Assembly (NCBI GenBank): GCA_965153455.1
Contig: OZ234495.1
Location: 23,432,875 to 23,496,874 of the forward strand
Length of the DNA: 64,000 bases
Source of the DNA: Sphagnum compactum
Taxonomy: Eukaryota > Bryophyta > Sphagnopsida > Sphagnales
Direction of reading: 5' to 3'
Shown: positions 1 through 11,489 of the stretch, in pieces
Position numbering within the stretch: position 1 is the stretch's first letter
How the letters are laid out: each line of letters begins with the position of its first letter
Notes under the pieces: model-generated
The model's database searches: none
The model's input: only the letters and a program-made list of their open reading frames with translations
What the model was told of the DNA's origin: nothing
Made by a program: the position numbers and the translations under genes

Positions 1-636
1 GTCAGATGTCAGATAACATTCATTTGGTTCGTTATGACAAGGTAATTAAACTTATTGTTACCTTTCACTTTAACAACCATTGGGATGTTTTGACAAGAGT
101 AGTGGTCGAGTCCACATGCAGTAACAAGCATGCTCAAGCATGGGTCCAGCATCAACTTGCCACTGTAAGAGAAATTTGAACACAATTCAAGGCCTTAGAC
201 GAGCACTAGTTTTTAAAAAGCTTACGGTACCAATTGAGAATCCATTTGATAACAAGCCAATTTCCACCGTCACACAAGTTTTCTGAACCGCAATTAAAGA
301 GCGCCAACCACGTAAAACTAATTTTCAAATGCTTAATCAATAGGAGTTATGGCCCCCTGGGTCATTGACTGAGTGAGCTGTTGGACTAAGGAACGGGGGC
401 CCTGCTGGCCAGTTCTGCCATGCAACTGAGCACTAGGCAATCCCAGCAGCTATGTTTATCAAATCTTAAAAACCACCGCCCAAATTCCTAGTGTCTTTGG
501 AGGAACACTTACAAAACATAAGAAACCTGCAGGCATTTCGTTTTACAAAATCACTAGCATTGGTTTTTTTCCGTGATACCCACTGGATATCATGGGATTT
601 TTTTTAACAAAGTTTAATCATGAATTTTGTATGCCA
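1..636. other. No recognisable feature
   Basis: I see no protein homology, RNA gene or repeat boundary here. Open frames are short and carry no motif I recognise. Confidence 0.4.
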
Positions 637-745
637 TGTAACACCCTCAACCACGAGCATTACCCGCATCAGGCCCACCTCACGTGGGCCCTTATTTCAG
701 TAATGCCCATGGCCCAGGGCATTACCCTACATATAAAGAACTTGT
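637..745 (+). mobile_element. Possible LTR start with TATA box
   Basis: The segment begins TGTAACACCC, a common start of plant Gypsy-type LTRs. It contains two perfect short inverted repeats: GGCCCAC/GTGGGCC at about 672-690, and a 9-bp arm pair GTAATGCCC/GGGCATTAC at 700-708 and 717-725. A TATA-like TATAAA follows at 732-737, as expected for an LTR U3/R junction. I could not find the LTR end, a primer-binding site or a partner LTR, so this is an inference from the start alone. It could equally be an ordinary hairpin-rich intergenic stretch. Confidence 0.22.
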
Positions 746-3030
746 GGAATACTTTCTAGTGTATATGGAAGTGCACCTTAACCCAGTATAATTTCTCAAT
801 GTATGTGGTGTTAGCCCAAGTACAAAATGGGCACAAAAGGGTGTGAAGAATAGAAATTTCTAATGACAATACCAAACCTGTAGTTGCAAGGACTAATTTT
901 TTTTCTTTTGAGGAGGGGGAGAGGTGGGTGTGAATTTTTTTTGCTTCCTTCCCTTGGGAGAGGGTGAAGCAAGCAACCACCTCACTACTACCTGGGTGAA
1001 GTGAATGGTTGTTGATTGAGTTGTATATGTCTCTTTTTTTTCCCCCCTCCTTTATTCCTTTTTCAATTGAGTCTTTGTCGTCCCTACACACTTCTATTTG
1101 TCCCATATTGTTTGGGCCCACACTTCAACTTGCATGTATGTAACTTGGCGGAGGGATGGATGCCACTGAGCTTCTATGGGGTCAAAGAGATGCTTTTATT
1201 GGGGGACTGCCCATAGTTCCAATAAAAATGGTGAGCAGCCAATCAATGTGGCTCCTTCAGAATAAAAATAAAAATGCAAGAACCCATGAACTAGTTAATA
1301 AAATGAACAAATATACTATTATAACAATACACACCAGTATTGTCTTTTGTTGTGTTTACCAACATTGATTTATCACCAATGATATAGGATATAGGAAGAA
1401 GATTTTCAAATAACAAGGGAAAAATATCTTAATCTTTAATTGAAAGTTCAGTCCCAATCCAAAAAATGGACCAACCCCTAACAAAAGTGCCTTAAAGTCA
1501 CACAAAATGTCAAAACTTTGATTTACATTTTTAATTTCGACTTAGTGTTGTGGAACCCTTCAAGTTTAGACTTTTTGATTTTTTGACACTTGGATTGAGA
1601 TGTTGTGCTCCATTTATCATAAAAACTTGATGGTGGATAGAATGCATGCATATGAATCATGTGAGAATAATTTTTTTTGAAATGAATGAGTACTTGATAT
1701 CAAAGTTGGCCTTCCAAAAGAAATCTTTTTACTTTTTTTCATTCATTTTAAGACAAAAAAAATCTTGAATAATTTGGAATTGTGATAGGAAATGAAATGT
1801 ATCATTTTATTTAAATTATGTTTTAAAGATGTTAAAAACATTGGGCAACAAAACTTCTCATTGAATTTCACAGCCACGTTTCGAAAAAAAGGGCATGCCC
1901 TACTCAATGACATAACAATTATAGTGCAAGTGTGTCAAATTTTGAAACCATTGTTCCTAGGTAGGAGTACAAGGAGGGGGGCAAACCAAATTGGTCCTCC
2001 CTAACAATTAAGGATTATGGGGGTTGAAGAAAGTGTGTGAAGAGGAGAAGAGATCAAGTAGGATTGAAGGAGAACAACTCCAACACTAGTATTGCAATGC
2101 CCATATTTGTGTTATATAATCTTGATAATAGGCTGTCTTGTTCAGGCACATTTTGAGGTTTCTTGTTTTTTCCTGGGTGGGAGAGGTGGTCATCTGCTGG
2201 TTCCACTTTCAGTTTTGTCAGTTCCACTTGCGATGTGAATAGGTATGGAGGAAAAACTAGTTATGTTCTGGAACTGGCCCTCTAAGAACCCATGTCACAT
2301 GGCGGGAGAGCATCTCACCCTACCAAGCTTTATTCGTTCATAGTAAGTAATTTGGGTTCTGAGGTTGGCTTTGCCTGTATTGCACTATGATACTCAAGCT
2401 CTGATGAGAGCTTCATAATAGCCCTCAAATGTGCCCTAAAACAAGAGACAATGATTCTCCACGAGGCTCTGGGCGCTCATAGCTTCTGCGATTCGGTGCT
2501 TGATTTTCTCCCCTATCAACTAGGACTCTCCGGAGTCAGGAACATCAAAGTTTGGCGCTTTAAATGTTATTTTGATGTTCCCAAGCTTCACTAGGACCAT
2601 AGTCTGTAGGAACATACAGACTCCACGCTCCAGGGCTACCAAATTTGAAAACTAAAGTCAGGGGGATTAGAACTGATGTCAAACACATGCTTTAATTTTT
2701 ACGTAAGCTTTCCTGACACATAGATCTCGTCGGCTGTGGCTTTAATTGTTGAAATCCTTTTGTATTTCTTCTTGTAAATTTTAGAAGAGAGGCAGCACAT
2801 TCAATCTAATGAACTAAAATGATATCATAAACTACATTACCTGGGCAAGTTGCGACCCCTACGTAGCTTAATGGCAACAATATTCAGGCTAATTTTGTTC
2901 AATCAAATGACAAAAGGTAATGCATTTATCATCCCACTAGACGGATTGTGGTGATGACACCTACGGATTTCATGTTGGCATCTCTACACTCCACGCAACT
3001 TGATTCAAACAGTTATTGAAAGCACACCAC
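746..3030. other. Intergenic, nothing recognised except hairpins
   Basis: About 2.3 kb without a recognisable gene. Open frames of up to 121 codons (minus strand, 756-1,121) show no motif I know. A cluster of short perfect inverted repeats lies at 2,524-2,622: GGAACATCAAA at 2,539-2,549 with TTTGATGTTCC at 2,571-2,581, and AGTCTGTA at 2,601-2,608 with TACAGACT at 2,615-2,622. Confidence 0.4.
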
Positions 3031-3033
3031 TAA

Positions 3034-3175
3034 GGGCATCTTTCCATTGAGTAGCTGCAACTTCAGCTTTGCCCATCTTGGAAAACTGAAATGCAAAACT
3101 GGAAAATCGGAAGTCCACAGCTGGAGGTCTAACTTCCTAAGCTGAAGGTGCCAGCCTTTCAAAGGAAAGATGCCC
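3034..3175. mobile_element. Tourist-like MITE (PIF/Harbinger type)
   Basis: A 142-bp element with perfect 12-bp terminal inverted repeats, GGGCATCTTTCC at the left and GGAAAGATGCCC at the right, flanked on both sides by TAA (3,031-3,033 and 3,176-3,178). A 3-bp TWA target duplication with TIRs beginning GG is the signature of the PIF/Harbinger superfamily and its Tourist MITEs. The interior has no coding capacity. Sub-terminal sequence (AGCTGCAACTTCAGC at the left, GCTGAAGG near the right) extends the inverted symmetry inward. Related fragments are seen near 43,430 and 48,843-48,863. Confidence 0.75.
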
Positions 3176-3178
3176 TAA

Positions 3179-4995
3179 GCCCTCGTAGACTTTACTTGAA
3201 GTAGACAACTCTGTTCTTTCTGTTTTTAACCCTGTGTGTACAGAGACAAGGATTAGAGTATTAGTGTTCTAATTTGCAGAGGTGTTGTGTGCAGGTGTGC
3301 AGAAAACATGTTATGATCAATGAAATTGCTGGATTTGGTGGTCTGATTTTTTTTTAGTCCTCTTGAGTGAACTAAGAGTTAAATGTGTAACAGGGTTTGG
3401 TAGTTTTGTTATAGTTTTAAAGTACCAATGTAAATGCTAAAAACATACTATTATTTTCAATGTTCATCAAAATAGCAATGTATATAGGCCTGAAGATTTT
3501 TTTGGCAGCCCAATGGGATTGTTGGATTTGGTGATTTAAATTTGTTTTCTTAATTATTTTGACTGAACTAACAGTCAATGTGTATAGCTATATACGCATT
3601 AGTTGTGAACTTTATTGGCCTTGCCTTGGTAGGCAAGGAGATTGTGTGTAGATTCATTATAGAGTATAGTTTTATATGAGGATTTTTGAACGATGATATT
3701 TTAACTTGAGATTAGTTATAGAGTTATAAAATCTTGAAGGATTTTGGTTTATTTTAAAGGATTTTTTGAGGATTATATTTCTATATGGTGAAACCTTTGA
3801 GTTTTCATAATTCTTCTTTTGCCTTAGGGTACTTTTTAATGTAAATGGCAAGGCCACAGTGTAACACATCCCTTGTTTCAATCTTGTGATGTAGCCAAAG
3901 TGGCAATCATCCATAAGAAGATTTCAGGCCACTCCACACTATAGGCAGTTGTATTCAAGAGATATGGAGGCCTCCGCCTGTCAAAGCTAAAACCTTCCTA
4001 GGTCCACCAATTCACCTAGATGTTGGAACTTGGCACAATTCTTCCATCACACAACCAGCAGGCAACTGCAGGAAGAGAAATGGTGAAGTGGTGTAAAACT
4101 ATTGTCAGCATTAATTGAGAAACTTTTTGTTTTAAATGCCTCATGGCAAAAGACGTGAAGCTCATGGCAAAGAAAGCCAAGATTTGTGCATTTCGAGGGG
4201 GTCTCGCCTGGAAATCCTGCAAATAGGGGTGTCCTTTATCTCAGCTTCCCTCTTAGCAAACCTCTCACACCTGGCCCTACCGTGGGGGCTGTGTGGTAGC
4301 CACATAGCGGCAGGGAAGACGTCATATACCCTGGAAAACTTCTAAAGAGCTTTGTTTGGCACATTTCGTTGACAGTGATCAACCCTTGTGCAGAGAGAGC
4401 CATGTGATTCTACCACAGGTTTTGACTAGTTTGACCCTGGTTTTAGGGTAAACAAAAAATAACATTATTATTACTTTTTAATGCAACAAAATGTTGATGG
4501 TAAGTATCCTCACTTTTTCTTGGGAGGTGCTAGGTTTGAAATCAGTGTGAAATCATAGAACAGGCAAAAGAAGAAGAAAAAAAACTTTTGCAGAACATGA
4601 AAATCAAGCAAAACCATGTTGCCTGCTTTTACACAACACCATGCAATGCAAAACAACGATGAAAAAAAAAACAAGCTCAAAAATGCACTGGACAAAGCTC
4701 ATTACCAGTTGTTTAGCATCTCAAGCAAGTCATGTTCTTCCCTATGCACCTTTACGAGATTCTACCTATGGCATGGCTGTAAGTCAAATTTGGCTATAAA
4801 TGAGATAGGAATGTAAAACAATTTAAGCATCTTTCTGTACTTTTGGAGTTACCCACTTGAGAAGTCCGGATATTTCTATTGGCTTAATTGGAAATGTAAA
4901 ACGAAATGCCCTCCCTGCTCCTGGATGAAAAAATATGCTTTATAAGGTTACCTCCAGATACACTGCAAAATATCTGGCAGCTCCTCACACGACAC
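3179..4995. other. Intergenic, nothing recognised
   Basis: No protein homology, RNA gene or clear repeat boundary. Short open frames on both strands around 4,016-4,345 overlap each other and carry no motif I recognise. An imperfect G/C-rich hairpin lies near 4,279-4,320. Confidence 0.4.
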
Positions 4996-5323
4996 AGCAC
5001 CCACCCGTGCACCACTCACTCGAAACAGCCACGAACCACAACTTAGTAAACCCTCCTACTCCCCCATTGATCATGTACCTAGGTAACAACCTATGTAAGT
5101 ACCTAACTCCCACAGGTAAGTAGGTAAGGAATGTGAGTGGTTACTATGTAGGTAGATAGGTAAGTCACTTGGTGGTTACTAGGTATATAGATGCTTGTGG
5201 ATGGTTAGATAGGTAACCACCGAATGTGGTTAGCTATGACACAGGAATACAACCCCCAGAAAAAAGTGTTTCCAATCCACACACTGTTTGTATTGCATGG
5301 TGGGCTGGTGGGCGGTGGTTCAC
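4996..5323. mobile_element. Short element of the GTGAACCAG terminal-repeat family
   Basis: The left end reads AGCACCCACCCGTGCACCA (4,996-5,014). The right end (5,296-5,323), read on the minus strand, starts GTGAACCACCGCCCACCAG. Both match the ends of the 3.8-kb element at 39,077-42,886 and the copy at 53,195. The interior is rich in GTAGGTAGG/CCTACC runs, as in the 38.7 kb and 53.3 kb copies. The outermost bases have decayed and no target duplication was found, so the exact limits are approximate. Confidence 0.45.
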
Positions 5324-6784
5324 TAATACTCTAATACCCTTTGTCCTACTCATATGACTTAATACTTTTCACTACTTATAGCTTACTTTGTCATATCCAA
5401 GTATCTGTGTTTGCTTTCTGTTGTCAATAAAGTTCGTCGAGGGCGGCTCCTTTCTAAATACAAAATTCAAGATGCCTTCTCTTGGAAACTAATACTCAGG
5501 ACGGAATATTAAGTGACACTAGACTAGAAATTATTATCAAAGTATTGTCTGCTTCTTTTTTACCTGACTTAAGATCCTCTGGATGTCATGGTGCGACTGA
5601 TCTTTTGACAATTGTACTTTTGTCTTCATGCTTCTATCAATTAGTGAGGGGTGGGCCCTCAGTTTGATTATTTTTTTTTTCATGAGGCATTTGAGTGGCC
5701 CATCACCAATATTTTTTGAACGTGGTGGACGCACCAATGTAGAAGCCTAAATATGCATCCCTCCCCAAAATAAAAGCATGCTTTGTCATACTCTGGCTGA
5801 AAGAGCATCCACCGAATATCCATAACACAGGAAATTAAAAAGCGACACAATTTCAGGATATGTCTACATCCATATCCAGCAACTACGGTATTCGGATTCA
5901 TGTTTGCACATATCCGGACAACACTGGTCCAGACTCCAGAATCCACACAAATGGTTCTTCTGATTACCCAGATTCTACAATTATGATGTTGATTATTTGC
6001 TAGTGTTATGGACTTACAGTGTATTGTTACCATCTTGGCAAGCTAATTCATCTACATTGATTCCAATCCAACTGCAAAATGTAGGAAATACCTTCTAGAT
6101 CAAAACCTACCCCGGTATCCAATTCGTAATTCCAAAGCCAGTGTTTTTATTTTTGGCAAATTATCGCCAAATTTCCCCATTTGAACAAGGCCGGCCACTT
6201 TAACAAAGGAAAAAATAATGAAAATTTTGGAAAATTAGCCAAAAATCCTACTCACCATGATGAGCTGCAGTGAATAGCGTTTTTTCTTTTTTGGTTTTCA
6301 TCTTTAACTTTTATTTCATAATTATACATGATGCCAAAAAAAACCCCTTCCTAGTCGTCAAATCGCCTTTAAGATACATCCTATTAATCCAAGTTGCCAT
6401 ATGGTTCCGCTAATAAAAAATTCCTTTTGTAACTATGTATCCAACTACATTTCAACTAAAAAACATAGTTGAAAGGAACAAGTGTAGTTGCAAAGTATGT
6501 TTCACAACTGGGAAATATATATTACAACTACAAACCAAAAAAATCAAAAATTACAAGTCAAAAATGACATTCCAATTGAAAGTGCCAGTCACGTGTCAAT
6601 ATCACAACAATAGCCGCTATTTACCATTTTAGTTGCAAACCGCATACCATATAGTTTTAAATTGTTGTCAATTACTCTCAATTGGTGGATGAACTTCATT
6701 CGCTGACGTGGCATGACATTAACCTAAAGTCCAGTTGCAATTTCGACTAGGTTGCAATTTTGTAAATTGAAATTTTGGCCAATG
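5324..6784. other. Intergenic, AT-rich, nothing firm
   Basis: No recognised gene. The 117-codon minus-strand frame at 5,680-6,033 has no motif I know. Around 6,430-6,620 there are repeated CAACTAC/GTAGTTG words like those in the CACTA-like ends at 32 and 36 kb, which may mark a decayed element edge. Confidence 0.3.
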
Positions 6785-6972
6785 GGTTCATGACATGTGG
6801 CACACCCACAATGTTGATACATGGCACATTCACAGAATTTAGCATTAATGAATAGTTAAATGACACGTGGCATGTTTATAAAATTTGGGGTCCATGAATA
6901 ATCAAATGACATGTGGCATGTTCACAAAGTTTAAGGTTCACAAATAGATAAATGACATGTGGCACGTCCCCA
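6785..6972 (+). repeat. ~57-bp degenerate tandem repeat
   Basis: The phrase AAATGACATGTGGCATGTTC and close variants recurs three to four times (about 6,788, 6,860, 6,905 and 6,950), each followed by ACAAAGTTT- or ATAAAATTT-like sequence and ATGAATA. The spacing drifts between about 45 and 70 bp. No coding potential. Confidence 0.55.
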
Positions 6973-7984
6973 TCCATGGATTAAGCAATGTGGTGTTTAA
7001 ACATGGGCCACCTAGCCTAAGCATAGGTTCGGTCTAAACCTAAACACTTACACTAGGCCTAAATTTAGGCCATGTGGCATTTAACAACTGAACATCCTAT
7101 TTCATTTAGTTTAACTTTTGGGGTTGAGCAATTTTAATTGGCTCATCCCAAATAGTTATTTCATTTTCATGTTTATTGTGTTTCTCCAACAATCCTAGTG
7201 CATTTTTTAATATAATTTGGATTTTAAAATTGAAAACCAAACAATATGGGATAAACATTTTAGCTATAATTTAGTTGTAGTCCAATTATGATTTAATTAC
7301 AACTCAAATAGTTATAATTTCATTCCAATTAAATTACAAATTAGACTAAGCTCAATTAGGCCTAAACTTAAACCAATTTTCTACCTAGCCTAGCCCTAAT
7401 TAGTTATGTTGATTATTTGTAATAATTATCCATCAACCATTTTTAATTTTATAATTATATAATTAAACATATTATTATCATTTACTAAATAGTATGAAAT
7501 TTAAATTAAAAAATTTGAACGAATAACTATAATTATATATTAAATTAAAAAAGAATGAATATTAGAAGTCAATAAAATTAATAATCTTTTATAATGTCTT
7601 ATTAACATTTCATAGAACAAAAAATTAACTTGAATACTTAAAAAATCAGTAATACTGTTTTTAGAATATTTTAAAATCATAGTACTTATTATAATACATT
7701 GATAATTAATAATTGGCTATAATTGCAACAACAACATTAATAATAATATTGTAGCTTAGACTAAGCTAGTTAGTTAACTATTATTCTTCATATTGTTATC
7801 TAACTTGTTTTAAGTATTATCAACTAATATAAATAAGATAAATAGATAAATATAATATGTAAATATAATAACACTTGTTAAATAATAACAATTTTTTAAT
7901 TATATAATAATTTATCAAACATGCTTACTAATTATTCCAATCATTATTATAATTTAATAAATAACTAAATACATTTTTCTAATT
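6973..7984. other. Very AT-rich spacer
   Basis: About 1 kb dominated by A and T with TAATTA, ATAATA and TTAAAT words. It carries no open frame of note and no recognised element. It leads into the tandem repeat that follows. Confidence 0.5.
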
Positions 7985-8895
7985 AAATTAAAATTTAAAA
8001 AATCATTGGATCTAATAACGAACATTAAAATACACATTAAAATTTCAAAAAAAAATAATTATGTATCAGTATTTGATATGTTATAAATTAAAATTTAATT
8101 TATGTAGAAATAATAAATTACGCATGTATTGAACATACACATTATTATGTTGACTTATATTTCAGAATTTCCTGAAATTTCATTTTCAAACTAAAGTGTA
8201 ATATTATAGGCATAAAAAAAAATCATCATACATAACGAATCATTTATACAAAAAAACATTTACTTGTAGTTGAATAATTAATGAATTTTTATCATAATTT
8301 CAAAATATATATTAAAATACTATGTACAAAAATGAAATAATGTTCAGGTTCTATAAAGTTATTAATTATGTACCATTATTTGATTTTTTGTAAATTAACA
8401 TTTGATTTACATAGAAATTTTTTATTATGCATGTAGTGAACATACACATTATTATGTTGACTTATATTTCAGAATTGTTTTTAAAATTATTATGAAATTA
8501 AATTTTAATATTTATATGCACAAAAAATATTTGCATCATACATAACCATTCATTTACACAAATATAATTTACATGTAGTTTAATGTTAAATGAAATATTA
8601 TTACAATTTAAAGCAAATATTAAGATATCATCTGTATATAAATGAATAAACATTCAAGTTCAACAAAATAATTTAATTATGTGTCATTACTTGATATGTT
8701 GTAAACTAGAAATTGGATCTACATAGAAATAACAAAGTATGTGTATTAAAACATACAATTATTACGAACTTATATTTCAGAATTTCCTTAAATTTTATTT
8801 TTTAATTAAATTTACTATTTATATGCACACAAAAAATATTTACATCATACATAACCACTCATTTTATACAAATACAATTTACATGTAATGTAATT
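7985..8895 (+). repeat. ~306-bp tandem repeat, three copies (repeat A)
   Basis: Three consecutive copies share landmarks at near-constant spacing: AATTATGTATCAGTATTTGA at about 8,057, AATTATGTACCATTATTTGA at 8,364 and AATTATGTGTCATTACTTGA at about 8,670. The phrases ACTTATATTTCAGAATT and CATCATACATAAC recur in each copy at the same offsets. The first copy is the most diverged at its left edge, so the start is approximate. No open frame and no known satellite family recognised. Confidence 0.75.
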
Positions 8896-8899
8896 TATT

Positions 8900-9755
8900 T
8901 ATGAAGGTAAGTATATTGTTTTGTTTTGTTTTGTTGTGTCATGTTGAGATTTCCCAAACCAAAGTGCATGCAATGCTATTATATCTTTGAAAACCTATCA
9001 ATGAGTAAAGGTGCATTGACTTGTGTTGGGAATCTTTGGAATTATAATGCAAAGGTTATTGGTTATTGACCATCAATAAACGTTAATAAAATCATAAATT
9101 AAAATTACATTGGAATCCAAAAATGTACTTGGTGTTTGTTATAAAGTAGTTGTTAAATCAAAATTTAATGAAGTTTATTTCATAAATTTCCAAACTTGAG
9201 GTGTGGAAATTATTGAATTTTCGGTGAATTTTGTTCTTGAAAATTCAAATAGATTACATAAAACTAAGTTTGGAAGGGAAAATGAGTTGAATGTGTTCAC
9301 ACTTCAAGCCAACAACATAGGCTATGTTATCTATCCATGAAGGAAGGTAGTTTGTTTTGTTTTGTCATAATGAGACCTCCCAAACGTCCACGGTGTTTCA
9401 AACTATGCTATGGGACTTATCATCATAAAACTCTCAATGAACAAAGGTGCACCGACTCGATGTAGAACATTTGGAGTTATGGTGTGAAAGTTATTGACTA
9501 TTGAAACATTTTTTCATTGAAAATCAAATAAAACCAAGATTGAAAACTATATTGGAATTTGGGGGTGTTCTTGCTATTGTTGAAAAAATTTCACCAAGTT
9601 TGATTTAACATCGTTGATTTCCTAATTTTGAAACCTAAAATGTGAACAATATTATTGAATTTTTATTAGGTATTGTTGTTGGAAATTTAAACAATTGCAA
9701 AAAGGGCTTGGAAGGAAAACCCAATTGAATGCATTTGCATTTGGCCCAATGACAC
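8900..9755 (+). repeat. ~430-bp degenerate tandem duplication (repeat B)
   Basis: Two diverged copies, about 8,900-9,320 and 9,335-9,755, share ordered landmarks: TTGTTTTGTTTTGT runs, then GAGATTTCCCAAAC / GAGACCTCCCAAAC, then AAAGGTGCATTGACT / AAAGGTGCACCGACT, then TTTGGAAGG / CTTGGAAGG with GAATG-T-TT. The pair interrupts the repeat A family, whose last copy follows immediately. Confidence 0.6.
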
Positions 9756-9771
9756 ATGGTACATTAATATT

Positions 9772-10060
9772 TAATCTTTTCTTAATCATAATTTTAAACA
9801 CATATTAAGATATCATGTGTATAAAAATGAAAAAACATTATCATTATTTGATATGTTGTAATGATCTACATAGAAACAATAAATTACATGTATTGAACAT
9901 AAACAATATTATTAACATATTTTTTTTTAAAAATTAACTTTATTTTGAAATTAAAGTTTAATATTTATGTGTACAAAAAAACATTCATTTATACAAATCA
10001 ATTTTAGATGTAGTTTAATTTTGTCACAACTTAGAATAAATATTATATGTATAAAATTGA
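9772..10060 (+). repeat. Orphan fourth copy of the 306-bp repeat A
   Basis: CATTATTTGATATGTTGTAA at about 9,842, ATTGAACATAAACAA, and GTACAAAAAAACATTCATTT reproduce in order the landmarks of repeat A. This copy is separated from the first three by repeat B. Confidence 0.6.
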
Positions 10061-11489
10061 AGTTGCCTACTAATTGTTTAACCTAATTGAGAGAGATAGA
10101 CACAACAAAATTTCAATCAAGACTACCTTTCATCTATCTTCTAATACATTTTATCATATATATATACATGTGTGTTGATGGTGTCACCAAAATAGTTGAA
10201 CACTAATCGATGTCTTGACACTATGCCAATTGGAGAACCTTAGATGCCAAGAATATTTTGAAAATGGCCCCTTAGTTGGAAACATGTTTCACATTGTTTA
10301 CCAACATAGTTGGGCATTCAACTTGCAAACGTTGTTGATGTCGAGAATATTCAGCAAATGACCACCTAGTTGAAAAATGCTTTCAACTATATACTAATAT
10401 AGTAAATGAGTCGACTTAATTGGTAATTACCATAATTTTATTTGAAAATAAAATAATCCTAGTTGTAAAATAATTGCAAATGTCATACAGTTGAAAACTT
10501 TTGGTTTAAAAAGTGAGGTTTTCTACTAGTATTCTACGAGGCTTCGCCAACCCATGCTCCCCTCCCTTCTTAGCATTAATAGTCAGCTCCTCCCTGCCCT
10601 TTGCATTAATTGCCTAAACCCCTTTTCTCTAATCTCCTAATTAAAAACTTACGTTAATATCAATTATCTTTATAAACCATGGTGAACAGTAACTAACTAT
10701 TAACACTGATGTGGTCGGGCATTTGTTGAAAATTCAAGATTTGAACATTGCAACTTGTAATTGTGAGTAATTTATGTGTTGTAGATTACCGTTTGAGCTT
10801 TGATGGAGTCTAAACTTTAGAATCAAGAGAGTTTCAGCATGGGGCTCGCGAGTTTTGCAAAATCTTGATAGATATTGTGCTCGCCATGAACATGGAATAA
10901 CATGGGGATAAAAATGCATCTTGTCAATGTTCAAAATACGCAAATGAATGTGACTCACGAGTGATTTGTTGAGTGATTTTTGTTTTGCATTTTTCAATTT
11001 TTTTATGTTCACTAATTATCTTGATTCTTCAAGCTTTGCAAATTGCAACTTGTTAGTCTTCGTTATTATGCAACTTTCAAGTAACGATTCGGGTTTTGTG
11101 GCATCGATTTTATGTTGATCTTTAGTTCCTAATTTGATTTTGATGAGCTATGTTTAGGTGCAGGGCCATCAAATTGTAATTTATAGGTGTGTGTGCACAC
11201 TTTATAAATAAAGATTTTTTAAATGCATTTTTTTTTTTAGGTAAAACCTTACATCAAAACCATTTTATGTTTGAGTCATGTTTTTTAAATTTGTTTTGTA
11301 TATTGTGAATTGTGAGGTTTTTGATTAATGCCAATGTAATTTGTTAAACCTTTAAAACCTCCTAGCAATTTCAAGTTTCGTATTTTTTTTTGGTCAACAA
11401 CCTTGGGTTGTTAACAATGTTGTTGGGTTTATTAAGCTTGCAAGTTGTGATGTTGCTGAAAGCAGTAACCATGCTAAAGACAAGGGAAA
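10061..11489. other. Intergenic spacer upstream of hAT relic
   Basis: No recognised coding segment. The minus-strand frame at 10,734-11,012 has no known motif. The segment 10,150-10,530 is rich in CAACT and AGTTG words ending in a TACTAGT region, similar in flavour to the CACTA-like ends at 32 and 36 kb but without a matched partner. The part after 11,030 is probably 5-prime non-coding DNA of the hAT relic. Confidence 0.35.

Noticed and set aside
756-1121. 121-codon minus-strand frame as a gene
   Set aside because: No motif, promoter or splice context; composition is unremarkable and it lies in a possible LTR.
6430-10530. One large CACTA-like element spanning the AT-rich repeats
   Set aside because: CAACTA/TAGTTG words occur near both edges but no matched terminal repeat or target duplication was found.
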